Source: Blastococcus sp. CT_GayMR16 (lineage in GTDB: Bacteria > Actinomycetota > Actinomycetes > Mycobacteriales > Geodermatophilaceae). From it: 64,000 nucleotides of DNA. The notes under the pieces were generated by a model. It was not told the DNA's origin and searched no databases. It worked only from the letters and a program-made list of their open reading frames with translations. This document shows, piece after piece, positions 24,175-33,076 of this stretch (its first letter is position 1; each line of letters opens with the position of its first letter). The stretch lies in NCBI RefSeq assembly GCF_004570875.1, contig NZ_SPQK01000016.1:1-64000 (forward strand). The letters are read 5' to 3'. The position numbers and the translations under genes are program-made.

Positions 24175-25191
24175 GTGCAGTTCACCCGCACGACCACTCG
24201 CCGCCGTTCCCGTGCCGCCCTGGCGCTGGGCGCGGCACTCGTCGCCGCCGCGACCGGACTCCTGTCCCCGACCTCCGCCGGCGCCGCTCCCGCGACCGCG
24301 GCCGAGGCCAGCGAGCTCGTCCGCAAAGCCGCCGAACAGCTGACCATCGTCGACGAGCAGATACACGAGGCGGAACTGATCGTCGCCAACCAGCAGCAGG
24401 AGGCCGCGGCCGCCGCCGGGCAGGCCGCCGCCGCACAGGCCGCGCTGGCCGCCTACGAGCCGCAGCTGCGGGCGATCGCCCAGAGCGGCTACACCGGCAA
24501 GACGCAGTCCCGCTTCGCCGCGTTCCTCACCAGCGAGTCGGCGACCGAGCTCGTGCAGCAGATGACGACGCTGGACATGATCGCCGAGCACACCAACTCG
24601 GTCGTCGCCGAGGTCGCCGCGGCCCAGGAAGCCGCGACGCTGGCACAGGCCGCCGCCGACCAGGCGGCCGCGACGGCCACGGCCGGCCTCGAGCAGCTCC
24701 AGGGCCAGCGGGCCGAGGTCCAGAAGCAGATCGCCGACTACCAGGCAGCCTTCGGGCGGCTGTCAGCTCCCGAGCAGACCGCCGTCACGACCGCCGTGGC
24801 GGGTCGCTCGCTGCAGGCGCCCCGGGACCTCCCCATGCCTCCAGGCGCCGCCGGCGAGGCCATCGCCACCGCGTTGGCCCAGGTCGGCGACCGGTACGAG
24901 TACGGCGCCACCGGCCCGGACGCCTTCGACTGCTCCGGCCTCACCTCCTACGCCTACGCCGCGGCCGGCATCTCGCTGCCGCACTCCAGTGGCGCGCAGT
25001 CGCAGCTGGGCACCCAGGTGTCGCGAGGCGAACTGCAGGCGGGGGACCTGGTCTTCTTCTACACACCGATCAGCCACGTCGGCCTCTACATCGGCAACGG
25101 GATGATGGTGCACGCGCGGACCTACGGGTCGCCGGTCGCGGTCACCAGCGTCGACCAGCGCGGTTTCCGCTTCGGCGTCCGCCTCGGCTGA
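24175..25191 (+). CDS. Secreted NlpC/P60 peptidoglycan endopeptidase with coiled-coil
   Basis: A 338-residue exported cell-wall hydrolase. Signal peptide: basic RTTTRRRSR, hydrophobic ALALGAALVAAATGLL, and AGA cleavage site near residue 37. A long Ala/Gln/Glu-rich coiled coil follows (about residues 40-200), then the NlpC/P60 domain with catalytic Cys in DAFDCSGLTSYAY, His in ISHVGLYIGNGMMVHA and third polar residue further on. It probably cleaves gamma-D-Glu-diaminopimelate stem peptide bonds, like RipA/RipC. GTG 24175 has GGAGG at 24164-24168. A hairpin terminator follows its stop. Confidence 0.92.
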   Translation: MQFTRTTTRRRSRAALALGAALVAAATGLLSPTSAGAAPATAAEASELVRKAAEQLTIVDEQIHEAELIVANQQQEAAAAAGQAAAAQAALAAYEPQLRAIAQSGYTGKTQSRFAAFLTSESATELVQQMTTLDMIAEHTNSVVAEVAAAQEAATLAQAAADQAAATATAGLEQLQGQRAEVQKQIADYQAAFGRLSAPEQTAVTTAVAGRSLQAPRDLPMPPGAAGEAIATALAQVGDRYEYGATGPDAFDCSGLTSYAYAAAGISLPHSSGAQSQLGTQVSRGELQAGDLVFFYTPISHVGLYIGNGMMVHARTYGSPVAVTSVDQRGFRFGVRLG

Positions 25192-25193
25192 GG

Positions 25194-25242
25194 CCCCGTC
25201 CAGAGGCTCGCCCCGAACCTGCGAGGGGTGAGGAGGACGGGG
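25194..25242. terminator. Bidirectional hairpin terminator
   Basis: CCCCGTCC (25194-25201) pairs with GGACGGGG (25235-25242), with an inner CTCGCCCC / GGGGTGAG stem. It lies between the convergent NlpC/P60 gene and YdeI gene and fits a factor-independent terminator for both. Confidence 0.7.
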
Positions 25243-25249
25243 TCCTCTC

Positions 25250-25828
25250 TCAGTGCAGGCGACCCCCGTCCTTGAGCAGCTGGACGAGAGCGGCGATCCG
25301 CTTGGCCCGCGTGGCGTCGGACGCGGCGGTGTGCACCCGCCAGAGGACGGCGTAGCGATTGGCCCCGTCGAGGGCCTCGAACTGCTGCTGCGCGGCCGGC
25401 TCCTCGGCCAGCGCCGCGGCGAGGTCGTCCGGCACGGTGATCGTCGCCGAGCCGGCGTACGCCCGTTCCCACCGTCCGTCGGCCCGGGCGGCGTCGACGG
25501 CCGCGAGCCCGGCGGGGCGCATCCGGCCCGCGAGGGTCAGCGCCTCGACGGCGTCGACGTTCTTCTGCGACCAGACGCTGCGGGCGCGGCGCGGGGTGAG
25601 CCGCTGCAGGTAGAAGCGCTCGTCCAGCCGGTTGGACCGCCCGTCGATCCAGCCGAAGCAGAGGCAGGACTCGACCAGCTCCGCGTAGGTCACCGACGGA
25701 ACTCCTGCGCCCTTCTTGGCGAGCTTGACGTACACGCCGGGCGCGGTCGCGTGTTCTGCCTCCAGCCACGCCTCGAAGGCCGCCTGGTCGGGGAAGTCCA
25801 TGACCGGCAGGTCGGTCGGCAGGGTCAC
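25250..25828 (-). CDS. YdeI/OmpD-associated family protein
   Basis: A 192-residue protein of the YdeI (DUF1801-like/bacteriocin-protection, OmdA) family. Hallmarks: AFEAWLEAEHATAPGVYVKLAKKG, CLCFGWIDGRSNRLDERFYL, and TPRRARSVWSQKNVDAVEAL with a C-terminal RIAALVQLLKDGGRLH tail. Function is poorly known; relatives have been linked to stress or bacteriocin tolerance. GTG at 25828. It is monocistronic, divergent from the phosphatase at 25915. Confidence 0.87.
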   Translation of the reverse strand: MTLPTDLPVMDFPDQAAFEAWLEAEHATAPGVYVKLAKKGAGVPSVTYAELVESCLCFGWIDGRSNRLDERFYLQRLTPRRARSVWSQKNVDAVEALTLAGRMRPAGLAAVDAARADGRWERAYAGSATITVPDDLAAALAEEPAAQQQFEALDGANRYAVLWRVHTAASDATRAKRIAALVQLLKDGGRLH

Positions 25829-25914
25829 GCGGATATCCTGCCGGTTTCGGGGGAGCGTGGTGGGGCTACCCGGCGTCGGGGGAGCCGCAGCGTGCGGCCG
25901 GATGGAGGTGGCGC

Positions 25915-26649
25915 GTGGCCGACCGGGAGCCGAGCCCGTCCGTGCTGTGGTTGGTGCGGCACGGCGAGAGCATGGGGAACGTCGCGGACGCGAACGCCCA
26001 GAAGGCGGGGGCGGGCCGATTGGACCTCGACATCCGCGACCCCGACGTCCCCCTGTCCGACAATGGCCGGTCGCAGGCCGAGGCGCTGGGCCGCTGGCTG
26101 GCCAAGCTGCCCGAGGAGGAGCGGCCGACCGCCGCCCTGAGCTCCCCGTTCGCCCGGGCGCTGACGACGGCGCAGCTGGCCACCGCCGGCCTCGACGTGC
26201 GGGTGCGCACCGACGAGCGGCTGCGGGAGCGTGACTTCGGCGCCTTCGACGGGATGACCGGCGCCGGGATCCGGGAGCAGTACCCCGACGAGGCGGGGCG
26301 GCGCGACCTGCTCGGCAAGTTCTACTACCGGCCGCCGGGCGGTGAGAGCTGGGCGGACGTCGCCCTGCGCATCCGCAGCCTGCTGGCCACCGAGGGACTG
26401 CGGCACGACTGCGAGCGACTCATCGTGGTCGCCCACCAGGCGGTGATCATGGTCTTCCGGTACGTGCTGGAGGAGCTGACCGAGCAGGAGCTGCTCGCCG
26501 TCGACAAGGAGGAGCAGGTCGCCAACGCGTCGCTCACCCGCTACGAGCTCGACGGCACCGGGGAACTCAAGCTGGCGGCGTTCAACGAGGTCGAGCACCT
26601 GGACGACGAGAAGGTCACCGAGGAGCCCGATGCCGCGCCCAGCCCCTGA
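25915..26649 (+). CDS. Histidine phosphatase family protein
   Basis: A 244-residue phosphoglycerate-mutase-like phosphatase. The catalytic RHG motif is LWLVRHGESMGN; the second Arg lies in SSPFARALTTAQL, the acid in LRERDFGAFDG, and the second His in IVVAHQAVIMV. GTG 25915 follows GGAGG at 25904. Substrate unknown. The last 20 bases overlap the next gene, NAD(P)H-hydrate dehydratase, suggesting coupled translation. Confidence 0.9.
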   Translation: MADREPSPSVLWLVRHGESMGNVADANAQKAGAGRLDLDIRDPDVPLSDNGRSQAEALGRWLAKLPEEERPTAALSSPFARALTTAQLATAGLDVRVRTDERLRERDFGAFDGMTGAGIREQYPDEAGRRDLLGKFYYRPPGGESWADVALRIRSLLATEGLRHDCERLIVVAHQAVIMVFRYVLEELTEQELLAVDKEEQVANASLTRYELDGTGELKLAAFNEVEHLDDEKVTEEPDAAPSP

Positions 26650-27520
26650 CCCCACGATCGTCACCCCGGAGGTGCTGCGCGGGTGGCAGCTCCCCGAGCC
26701 CACCGGCGACAAGAACACCCGCGGCTCGATCCTGGTGATCGGCGGGAGCTCGGAGACCCTCGGCGCGGTGCTGCTCGCCGCCGAGGCCGCCATGCGCGCC
26801 GGCGCGGGAAAGCTGCAGGTGGCCACGGTCGCCTCGGTGGCGCCCTTCGCGGCGGCGGCTCTGCCGGAGGCGCTGGTCCGGTCGCTGCCGGAGACCGACG
26901 CCGGGGCCATCAGCGCCGACGCCGCCGACGCGGTCCGTGACCTCGCCGAGGCCGCGGACGCCGTCCTCATCGGGCCGGGCATGGCCGACAAGGAGGTGAC
27001 CCAGGAGTTCGGGGCGCGCTTGCTGCCGCACCTGAAGGGCCCCCTGGCCCTGGACGCGCTCGGCCTCGCCTGCGTCACTGCCGACGACGCGTGTCTCCAC
27101 CACCTCGCCGGCCGGGTGGTGCTCACCCCGAACCCGATGGAGCTCGCCTACGCGCTGCACGTCGAGGAGGACGACCTCGCCGACGACCCGGCAGGCGCGA
27201 CGGCGGACCTCGCAGAGCGGGCGCAGGCCGTCGTGGGGCTGGGCGGGGTCACGTCGTGGGTCGCTGCCCCCGACGGCCGGCTCTGGCGCGACGACAGCGG
27301 TGCGGCCGGCCTCGGGGTGTCCGGATCGGGCGACGTCCGCGCAGGAATCACCGGCGGACTGCTCGCTCGCGGGGCCGACCCCGCACAGGCCGCCGTCTGG
27401 GCGGCCTTCCTGCACGGCCGCTGCGGCGAGCGGCTGTCCTCCTCGGTCGGGCGGCTGGGTTTCCTGGCGCGGGAACTGCCGCCGGAGATTCCCCGAGCAC
27501 TCGCCGAGATCAGCGGCTGA
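26630..27520 (+). CDS. nnrD: ADP/ATP-dependent NAD(P)H-hydrate dehydratase
   Basis: A 296-residue ribokinase-like YjeF C-terminal (carbohydrate kinase-type) enzyme that repairs hydrated NAD(P)H at the expense of ADP or ATP. Motifs: GDKNTRGSILVIGGSSE, LIGPGMAD, VLTPNPMELA (N-x-x-E) and the anion-hole GVSGSGDVRAGITGG (G-x-G-D catalytic Asp). Unlike E. coli Nnr it lacks the fused epimerase (YjeF N) domain, which would have to be encoded elsewhere. ATG at 26630 lies inside the phosphatase gene in a different frame. Confidence 0.9.
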   Translation: MPRPAPDPTIVTPEVLRGWQLPEPTGDKNTRGSILVIGGSSETLGAVLLAAEAAMRAGAGKLQVATVASVAPFAAAALPEALVRSLPETDAGAISADAADAVRDLAEAADAVLIGPGMADKEVTQEFGARLLPHLKGPLALDALGLACVTADDACLHHLAGRVVLTPNPMELAYALHVEEDDLADDPAGATADLAERAQAVVGLGGVTSWVAAPDGRLWRDDSGAAGLGVSGSGDVRAGITGGLLARGADPAQAAVWAAFLHGRCGERLSSSVGRLGFLARELPPEIPRALAEISG

Positions 27521-27560
27521 CTGCCAGACTGCGCCGACGACGCGCAACGAGGAGGACGGC

Positions 27561-28142
27561 GTGCAACACGACAACTACATCGCTGAACTGGACTTCGGGA
27601 AGCCCCGGATCGACGACCAGGCCTTCGTGGCGCCGACGGCGGTCGTGGTCGGGGCGGTGACCATGGGTCCCCACTCCAGCATCTGGTACGGCGCCGTCGC
27701 CCGGGCCGACGCGGACGTCATCGAGATCGGCGAGGGCTCCAACGTCCAGGACGGCTGCACGCTGCACTCCGATGCCGGTTTCCCGCTGCTCGTCGGCAAG
27801 GGGGTGACCGTCGGCCACCGCGTCGTCCTGCACGGGGCGCGGGTCGACGACGACGTCCTCGTCGGCATGGGCAGCATCGTCATGAACGGCGCACACATCG
27901 GCTCGGGCTCGATCGTCGCCGCCGGCGCCGTCGTCACCCCGGGCACCCAGGTGCCGCCGGGCTCGGTGGTCGGAGGCGTCCCCGCGAAGGTGATCCGCCA
28001 GGCGACCGAGGACGACCTCGCGCACATCCGCGGCAACGCGGCCAGCTACACCGAACGGCTCGCCTCGGCCCGCAAGGTGCGCCCGGTGATCCGCCGCCCG
28101 CTGCCGCCGGCCGGCACGGTGCCGGGCGACTACATGAGCTGA
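27561..28142 (+). CDS. Gamma-class carbonic anhydrase-like protein
   Basis: A 193-residue left-handed beta-helix protein with hexapeptide repeats (IWYGAVARADADVIEIGEGS; VGMGSIVMNGAHIGSGSIVA). The three zinc/iron His ligands are in TLHSDAG and GHRVVLHGA. Family members are gamma carbonic anhydrases or CaiE/PaaY-like thioester hydrolases. GTG at 27561 follows GAGGAGGA. It is 40 bp downstream of nnrD, probably in the same transcript, and ends one base before the convergent cysteine-desulfurase-like gene. Confidence 0.9.
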   Translation: MQHDNYIAELDFGKPRIDDQAFVAPTAVVVGAVTMGPHSSIWYGAVARADADVIEIGEGSNVQDGCTLHSDAGFPLLVGKGVTVGHRVVLHGARVDDDVLVGMGSIVMNGAHIGSGSIVAAGAVVTPGTQVPPGSVVGGVPAKVIRQATEDDLAHIRGNAASYTERLASARKVRPVIRRPLPPAGTVPGDYMS

Positions 28143-28143
28143 C

Positions 28144-29349
28144 TCAGCGGACGGCGAGGAACTCCCGCAGACCGGCGAGCAGCCGGTCGACGTCGTCCCG
28201 GTCGCTGTAGGGGGCGAGCCCGACGCGCAGGCCGCCGGTGTCGCCGAGGCCCAGCCAGCGGCTGGCCTCGATCGCGTAGAACGACCCGGCCGGCGCGTTC
28301 ACGCCGCGCCCGGCGAGGAAGCGGTAGGCGTCGGCGGCGTCGTGCCCGTCGAAGGTCATCAGCAGCGTGGGCGTCCGGTGCGCGGCGCGCGACCACAGCC
28401 GGACGCCGGGCAGCGCGCCGAGCCCGGCCTCCAGGTGCGCCCGCAGGTCGTCCTCGTACGCCTCCAGCGCGGTCATCGATGCGACCACGCGCTCGCGGCG
28501 GGTGCCGTCGGCGGTCGTGAGGTCGGCGAGGAAGTCGACGGCCGCGGTGGTTCCGGCGAGCAGCTCGTAGGGGAGCGTGCCGAGCTCGAAGCGCTCCGGC
28601 ACCTCCTCGGACGACGGCAGCAGCTTGGCCGGCGCGAGCGTCTCGAGCAGGGACGGCGCGGCCGCGAGCACGCCGCAGTGCGGCCCCAGGAACTTGTACG
28701 GCGAGCAGGTGAAGAAGTCCGCGCCCAGCGCCGCGACGTCGACCGGGGCGTGCGCGGTCAGGTGCACGCCGTCCACCGCCAGCAGGGCGCCGGCGTCGTG
28801 CACGAGCCGGGCGATCTGCGTGACCGGCGGCCGGGTGCCGATCAGGTTCGAGGCGCCCGTGACGGCGACCAGCCGCGTGCGCTCGTTCAGCACCTCGGCG
28901 ACGTCGTCCGCGGTCAGCTCGCCGGTGGCGGGGTCGAACGCGATCCAGCGGACGGTCGCGCCTCCCGCCTCGGCGGCCCGCACCCAGGGGCGGACGTTCG
29001 CGTCGTGGTCGAGCCGGGAGACGGCCACCTCGTCGCCGGGACCCCAGCCGACGGCCAGCGTGCGGGCCAGGTCGAAGGTCAGCTGGGTGGCGCTGCGGCC
29101 GAAGACGATCCCGCGCGGATCGGCGCCCAGCAGGTCCGCCACCGCCTGGCGGGCGCCGGTGACGATGTCGTCGGCGGTGACCTCGGCCGCGGTGACCCGT
29201 CCGCGGTTCGCGATCGGCGAGGTGAGGGTGTCGGCGACGGCGCGCGCGACGGAGTCGGGCACCTGCGTGCCGCCGGGGCCGTCGAAGTGGGCAGTGCCTG
29301 CCCGCAGCGCCGGGAACCGGTTCCGAACGGCGGCGACGTCGTAGCTCAT
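28144..29349 (-). CDS. Cysteine desulfurase-like PLP enzyme (TIGR01976 type)
   Basis: A 401-residue fold-type I PLP enzyme related to SufS/Csd. The PLP Lys is in FFTCSPYKFLGPHCG; FDGPGGTQVP, FGRSATQLTFDLART and DGVHLTAHAPVD are family segments. The catalytic-Cys loop of true desulfurases (R-x-G-x-x-C near the C-terminus) is not seen; that place reads GGLRVGLAPYSDRDDV. It may be a different lyase or an epimerase. Third gene of the metY-metX operon, 26 bp past metX, suggesting a role in sulfur-amino-acid metabolism. Confidence 0.83.
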   Translation of the reverse strand: MSYDVAAVRNRFPALRAGTAHFDGPGGTQVPDSVARAVADTLTSPIANRGRVTAAEVTADDIVTGARQAVADLLGADPRGIVFGRSATQLTFDLARTLAVGWGPGDEVAVSRLDHDANVRPWVRAAEAGGATVRWIAFDPATGELTADDVAEVLNERTRLVAVTGASNLIGTRPPVTQIARLVHDAGALLAVDGVHLTAHAPVDVAALGADFFTCSPYKFLGPHCGVLAAAPSLLETLAPAKLLPSSEEVPERFELGTLPYELLAGTTAAVDFLADLTTADGTRRERVVASMTALEAYEDDLRAHLEAGLGALPGVRLWSRAAHRTPTLLMTFDGHDAADAYRFLAGRGVNAPAGSFYAIEASRWLGLGDTGGLRVGLAPYSDRDDVDRLLAGLREFLAVR

Positions 29350-29375
29350 GCCGCCGGACGCTACTGACTCGACGG

Positions 29376-30452
29376 TCAGGGGGTGAGCAGGCCGTGGAGG
29401 AGGGCGCCGACCGCGTCCACCTCGATCAGGAATCCGTCGTGCCCGTACGGGGAGGCGATCACCTGCAGCGGGACGCCGAGTGCATCGGCGACCTGCTGCT
29501 GGAGCTCCAGCGGATAGAGCCGGTCGCTGTCCACCCCGGCCACCAACGCCCGCGCCGTCACCCGGGACAGGGCCGCGGCCACCCCGCCGCGGCCGCGGCC
29601 GACGTCCCAGCTGTTCATCGTCTCGGTGAGCAGCACGTAGCTGCCGGCGTCGAACCGGCGGGCGAGCTTGTCGGCGTGGTGGTCCAGGTAGGACGCAACG
29701 GCGAAGCGGCCGTCGTCCTGTACCTCCGAGCCGAACCGCTCGCCGAGCTCGTAGGCGCTGCGGTAGGTGAGGTGCGCGATCCGGCGGGCGATGCCCAGCC
29801 CGTCCACCGGAGGGTCGGTGCGCGGGTAGCCGCCGCCCGCCCAGCGGGGGTCGGCCCGGATCGCCGCCTGCTGCGTGGTCTGGGTGCCGATCTGGTCGGC
29901 GGTCGCCACCGCCCCGGACGCCAGGAAGAACAGCGAGGCGACGCGGTCGGGCATCGCCACCGCCCACTCCAGCGCGCGCATGCCACCCATGGAGCCGCCG
30001 ACGACGCAGGCCCATCGGCCGATTCCGAGGGCGTCGGCCAGCGCCGCCTCCACGCGGACCTGGTCGCCGACGGTCACCTCGGGGAAGCGGGCACCCCAGG
30101 GGCCGTCGTCCGGGGCGCGGGACGACGGCCCCGTCGTCCCCTGGCAGCCGCCCAGCACGTTCGCGCAGACGACGAAGAAGCGGTCGGTGTCCAGCGCCCG
30201 GCCCGGGCCGATGAGCCCGTCCCACCAGCCGCCGGTGGCGTGCCCGGGCCCGGGCGGCCCCACGACGTGGCTGTCGCCGGTCAGCGCGTGCTCGACGAGG
30301 ACGGCGTTCCCGCCGTCCTCGTCGGGCGTTCCCCACGTCTCGTAGGCGACCCGCACACCCGGGAGGACCCCGCCGCGCTCCGGGCGGAAGGGCCCGGGCA
30401 GGTCGAGGAACCGGCGGTTCCCCGCCGGGTCCCCCTCGACCCACCCGCCCAT
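29376..30452 (-). CDS. metX: Homoserine O-acetyltransferase
   Basis: A 358-residue alpha/beta hydrolase-fold enzyme that makes O-acetylhomoserine for methionine synthesis. It has VLVEHALTGDSHVVG, NVLGGCQGTTGP, the nucleophile elbow GGSMGGMRALEW (Ser), GVDSDRLYPLELQQQVA (Asp region) and SPYGHDGFLIE (His), the full MetX set. ATG 30452 lies 17 bp past the metY stop. Co-transcribed from the SAM-responsive leader upstream of metY. Confidence 0.95.
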   Translation of the reverse strand: MGGWVEGDPAGNRRFLDLPGPFRPERGGVLPGVRVAYETWGTPDEDGGNAVLVEHALTGDSHVVGPPGPGHATGGWWDGLIGPGRALDTDRFFVVCANVLGGCQGTTGPSSRAPDDGPWGARFPEVTVGDQVRVEAALADALGIGRWACVVGGSMGGMRALEWAVAMPDRVASLFFLASGAVATADQIGTQTTQQAAIRADPRWAGGGYPRTDPPVDGLGIARRIAHLTYRSAYELGERFGSEVQDDGRFAVASYLDHHADKLARRFDAGSYVLLTETMNSWDVGRGRGGVAAALSRVTARALVAGVDSDRLYPLELQQQVADALGVPLQVIASPYGHDGFLIEVDAVGALLHGLLTP

Positions 30453-30469
30453 CTCAGGCTGCCCTGCGA

Positions 30470-31762
30470 CTAGGACGACTTGGCGGCGCGGAATCCCGCC
30501 TCGAGGTCGGCGATGATGTCCTCGATGCCCTCCAGGCCGACGGCCAGGCGCACCAGGCCGGGCGTGACGCCGGTGGTCGCCTGCTCCTCGGGGGTCAGCT
30601 GGGAGTGCGTGGTCGAGGCCGGGTGGATGACGAGGCTGCGGACGTCGCCGATGTTCGCCACGTGGCTGTGCAGCTCCAGGGCCTCGACGAACTTCTTGCC
30701 GGCCTCGACGCCGCCGTGCAGCTCGAACGTCAGTACCGCGCCGCCGCCCTTCGGTGCGTACTTCTGCTGGGCCGCGTGCCAGGTGGACGAGGGCAGGCCC
30801 GGGTAGTTGACCGAGTCGACCTCGTCGTGGCCCTGCAGGAACTCCGCCACCTTCACGGTGTTCGACACGTGCCGCTCCATGCGCAGCGACAGCGTCTCGA
30901 TGCCCTGGACGACGAGGAACGCGTTGAACGGGGAGATCGCCGGGCCGAGGTCGCGCAGCAGCTGCACGCGGGCCTTCAGCGCGTAGGCGGGCGCGCCGAG
31001 GTCCTTGTAGACCACGCCGTTGTACGTCGGATCGGGGGTGGTGAAGCCGGGGAACTTTCCGCTGCCCCAGTCGAACCTGCCGCCGTCGACGATGAGGCCG
31101 GCGATCACCGTGCCGTGGCCGCCGAGGTACTTGGTCGCCGAGTGGACGACGACGTCGGCGCCGAACTCGAACGGCCGGATCAGGTACGGCGTCGCGACGG
31201 TGTTGTCGACGATCAGCGGCACCCCGTTGCGGTGCGCGACCGCGGCCACGGCCTCGATGTCGAGGATGTCGCCCTTCGGGTTGCCGATGGTCTCCCCGAA
31301 GAACGCCTTGGTGTTGTCCTGCACCAGGGACTGCCAGTTCTCCGGGTCGTCGGCGTTCTCGACGAAGGAGACCGTGACGCCCAGCTTGGGCAGCGAGTGG
31401 TGCAGCAGGTTGTACGTGCCGCCGTACAGCGAGGCCGATGCGACGACGTGGTCGCCGGTCTCGGCGACATTGAGGATGGCCAGGGTCGTGGCCGACTGTC
31501 CGCTGGACACCGCCAGCGCCGCGACGCCGCCCTCCAGGGACGCCACACGTTGCTCGAGCGCGTCCTGCGTCGGGTTCATGATCCGCGTGTAGATGTTGCC
31601 CATCTCGGCCAGCGCGAACAGGTCGGCGGCGTGCTGGGTGTCGCGGAACTGGTACGCGGTGGTCGCGTAGATCGGCAGGGCCCGGGCCCCGGTGGTCGGG
31701 TCGGGGCTGGTGCCGGCGTGGATCTGCCGGGTCTCGAAGCTCCAGCTCTGGGGATCGCTCAT
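30470..31762 (-). CDS. metY: O-acetylhomoserine sulfhydrylase
   Basis: A 430-residue Cys/Met-metabolism PLP enzyme that converts O-acetylhomoserine plus sulfide to homocysteine. It starts SFETRQIHAGTSPDPTTGAR; GNIYTRIMNPTQDALEQRVA and LEGGVAALAVSSGQSA are MetY signatures; the PLP Lys is in VVHSATKYLGGHGT. C-terminal VIHPASTTHSQLTPEEQ is also diagnostic. ATG 31762. It heads the metY-metX-desulfurase-like operon and is preceded by a SAM-type riboswitch leader. Confidence 0.96.
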   Translation of the reverse strand: MSDPQSWSFETRQIHAGTSPDPTTGARALPIYATTAYQFRDTQHAADLFALAEMGNIYTRIMNPTQDALEQRVASLEGGVAALAVSSGQSATTLAILNVAETGDHVVASASLYGGTYNLLHHSLPKLGVTVSFVENADDPENWQSLVQDNTKAFFGETIGNPKGDILDIEAVAAVAHRNGVPLIVDNTVATPYLIRPFEFGADVVVHSATKYLGGHGTVIAGLIVDGGRFDWGSGKFPGFTTPDPTYNGVVYKDLGAPAYALKARVQLLRDLGPAISPFNAFLVVQGIETLSLRMERHVSNTVKVAEFLQGHDEVDSVNYPGLPSSTWHAAQQKYAPKGGGAVLTFELHGGVEAGKKFVEALELHSHVANIGDVRSLVIHPASTTHSQLTPEEQATTGVTPGLVRLAVGLEGIEDIIADLEAGFRAAKSS

Positions 31763-31794
31763 GCGCCGCCTACCTCTCGCTCGGGAGGGCCCGC

Positions 31795-31935
31795 GGCGCG
31801 CGAGAACTCCGTCCTTGCCGGGCGACGGGCGTCGTCCAGCCGGCTCTTCCCCTGGAGCACCTCAGACGGAGTAGAGGTTGCCGGGCAGCCAGCCAGGTGC
31901 TTTGCGCTGCCTCTCAGGAGCCACTGCTGATCCTA
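31795..31935 (-). ncRNA. SAM riboswitch (SAM-IV-like, possibly SAM-I/IV variant)
   Basis: Reading the minus strand from about 31930: CTCCTGAGAGGCAGCG, then CTGGCTGGCTGCC, the conserved CCCGGCAACCTCT (complement of 31871-31885), then GAGGTGCTCCAGGGGAAGAG and a later CCGGCAAGGACGGAG. The CGGCAACC junction and the following G-G-T-G-C / GGGGAAGA elements match the SAM-I/SAM-IV core seen before actinobacterial methionine genes. It lies directly upstream of metY, so high SAM should lower expression. Ends are approximate. Confidence 0.78.
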
Positions 31936-32004
31936 GGACGACGCTGTCCCACGTGAAACACCCGTCCCACTGGGTGGACTCTGCCCGTGGGGCAGGCTGG
32001 GGGC

Positions 32005-33033
32005 GTGCGCGCGCTGGTCTTCGACTCCTTCGGTGGTCCGCTCGAGATCCGGGACGTGCCCGCTCCCGAGCCGCCGCCGGGAGGGGTCGTCGTCCGGGTG
32101 GGGGGGAGCGGGATCTGCCGCAGCGACTGGCACGCCTGGCAGGGCCACGATCCCGACGTCGTCCTGCCGCACGTGCCCGGCCACGAGCTGGCCGGCGCCG
32201 TCGCCGCGGTCGGCACCGGAGTGCGCAACTGGTCGGTCGGCGATCGGGTGACCGTCCCGTTCGTGAATGCCTGCGGCACGTGCGCCCAGTGCGCTTCCGG
32301 CGAGCAGCAGGTGTGCGCCAGGCAGACGCAGCCCGGCTTCACGCACTGGGGCTCGCTCGCCGAGTTCGTGGCCCTGGACGCCGCGGACGTCAATCTCGTC
32401 GGCGTCCCCGAGGAGCTCGACCTGTCCACCGCCGCCGCGCTCGGCTGCCGGTACGCGACGGCTTTCCGCGCGGTCGTGCAGGTGGCAAGGGTGCGGGCCG
32501 GCGAGTGGGTGGCGGTGCACGGCTGCGGCGGAGTCGGGCTGTCCGCCGTGCAGATCGCCGCCGCGGCCGGCGCCCGCGTGATCGCCGTCGACGTGGCGCC
32601 GGGGGCGCTCGCCCTCGCCCGGCAGCTGGGGGCCGAGCACGCCCTGGACGGCGGCACCGACGTGCCCGCGGCGGTGGCCGAGCTGACCGGTGGGGGAGCC
32701 CACGTCTCGCTGGACGCGCTCGGTGCCGCCGTCACCTGCATCAACTCGATCCGCAGCCTCCGCCCGCGCGGCCGGCACGTGCAGGTGGGGCTGCTGCCGC
32801 CGGCGCAGGGCCGCCCCGAGGTGCCGATGGAGCGCGTGATCGGCCTGGAGCTGCAGGTGCTCGGCAGCCACGGCATGGCGGCGCACGCCTATCCGGAGCT
32901 GCTTGGCCTGATCGCTGCCGGGCGACTGGACCCGCGGCCGCTGATCACCCGCCGGCTCTCCCTCGATGACGCCGCCGCTGCGCTCGCGGAGGTCGGCCGC
33001 CGGCCCGGCATCGCCGTCGTCACGTCGTTCTGA
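32005..33033 (+). CDS. Zinc-dependent medium-chain alcohol dehydrogenase
   Basis: A 342-residue MDR oxidoreductase. Catalytic zinc site: GICRSDWHAW (Cys) and VPGHELAG (His-Glu); structural zinc lobe C-x2-C-x2-C-x7-C in NACGTCAQCASGEQQVC; Rossmann motif AVHGCGGVGLSAVQIAAA with an acidic residue (VIAVDVAPG) pointing to NAD(H). GTG 32005 is chosen; GTG 31987 would add six residues. It is divergent from the SAM riboswitch/metY unit and stands alone. The alcohol or polyol substrate is unknown. Confidence 0.9.
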   Translation: MRALVFDSFGGPLEIRDVPAPEPPPGGVVVRVGGSGICRSDWHAWQGHDPDVVLPHVPGHELAGAVAAVGTGVRNWSVGDRVTVPFVNACGTCAQCASGEQQVCARQTQPGFTHWGSLAEFVALDAADVNLVGVPEELDLSTAAALGCRYATAFRAVVQVARVRAGEWVAVHGCGGVGLSAVQIAAAAGARVIAVDVAPGALALARQLGAEHALDGGTDVPAAVAELTGGGAHVSLDALGAAVTCINSIRSLRPRGRHVQVGLLPPAQGRPEVPMERVIGLELQVLGSHGMAAHAYPELLGLIAAGRLDPRPLITRRLSLDDAAAALAEVGRRPGIAVVTSF

Positions 33034-33076
33034 GGAATGCCTGCAGACGCTGCTCCGTGTCAGTCATCCAGTAGAC

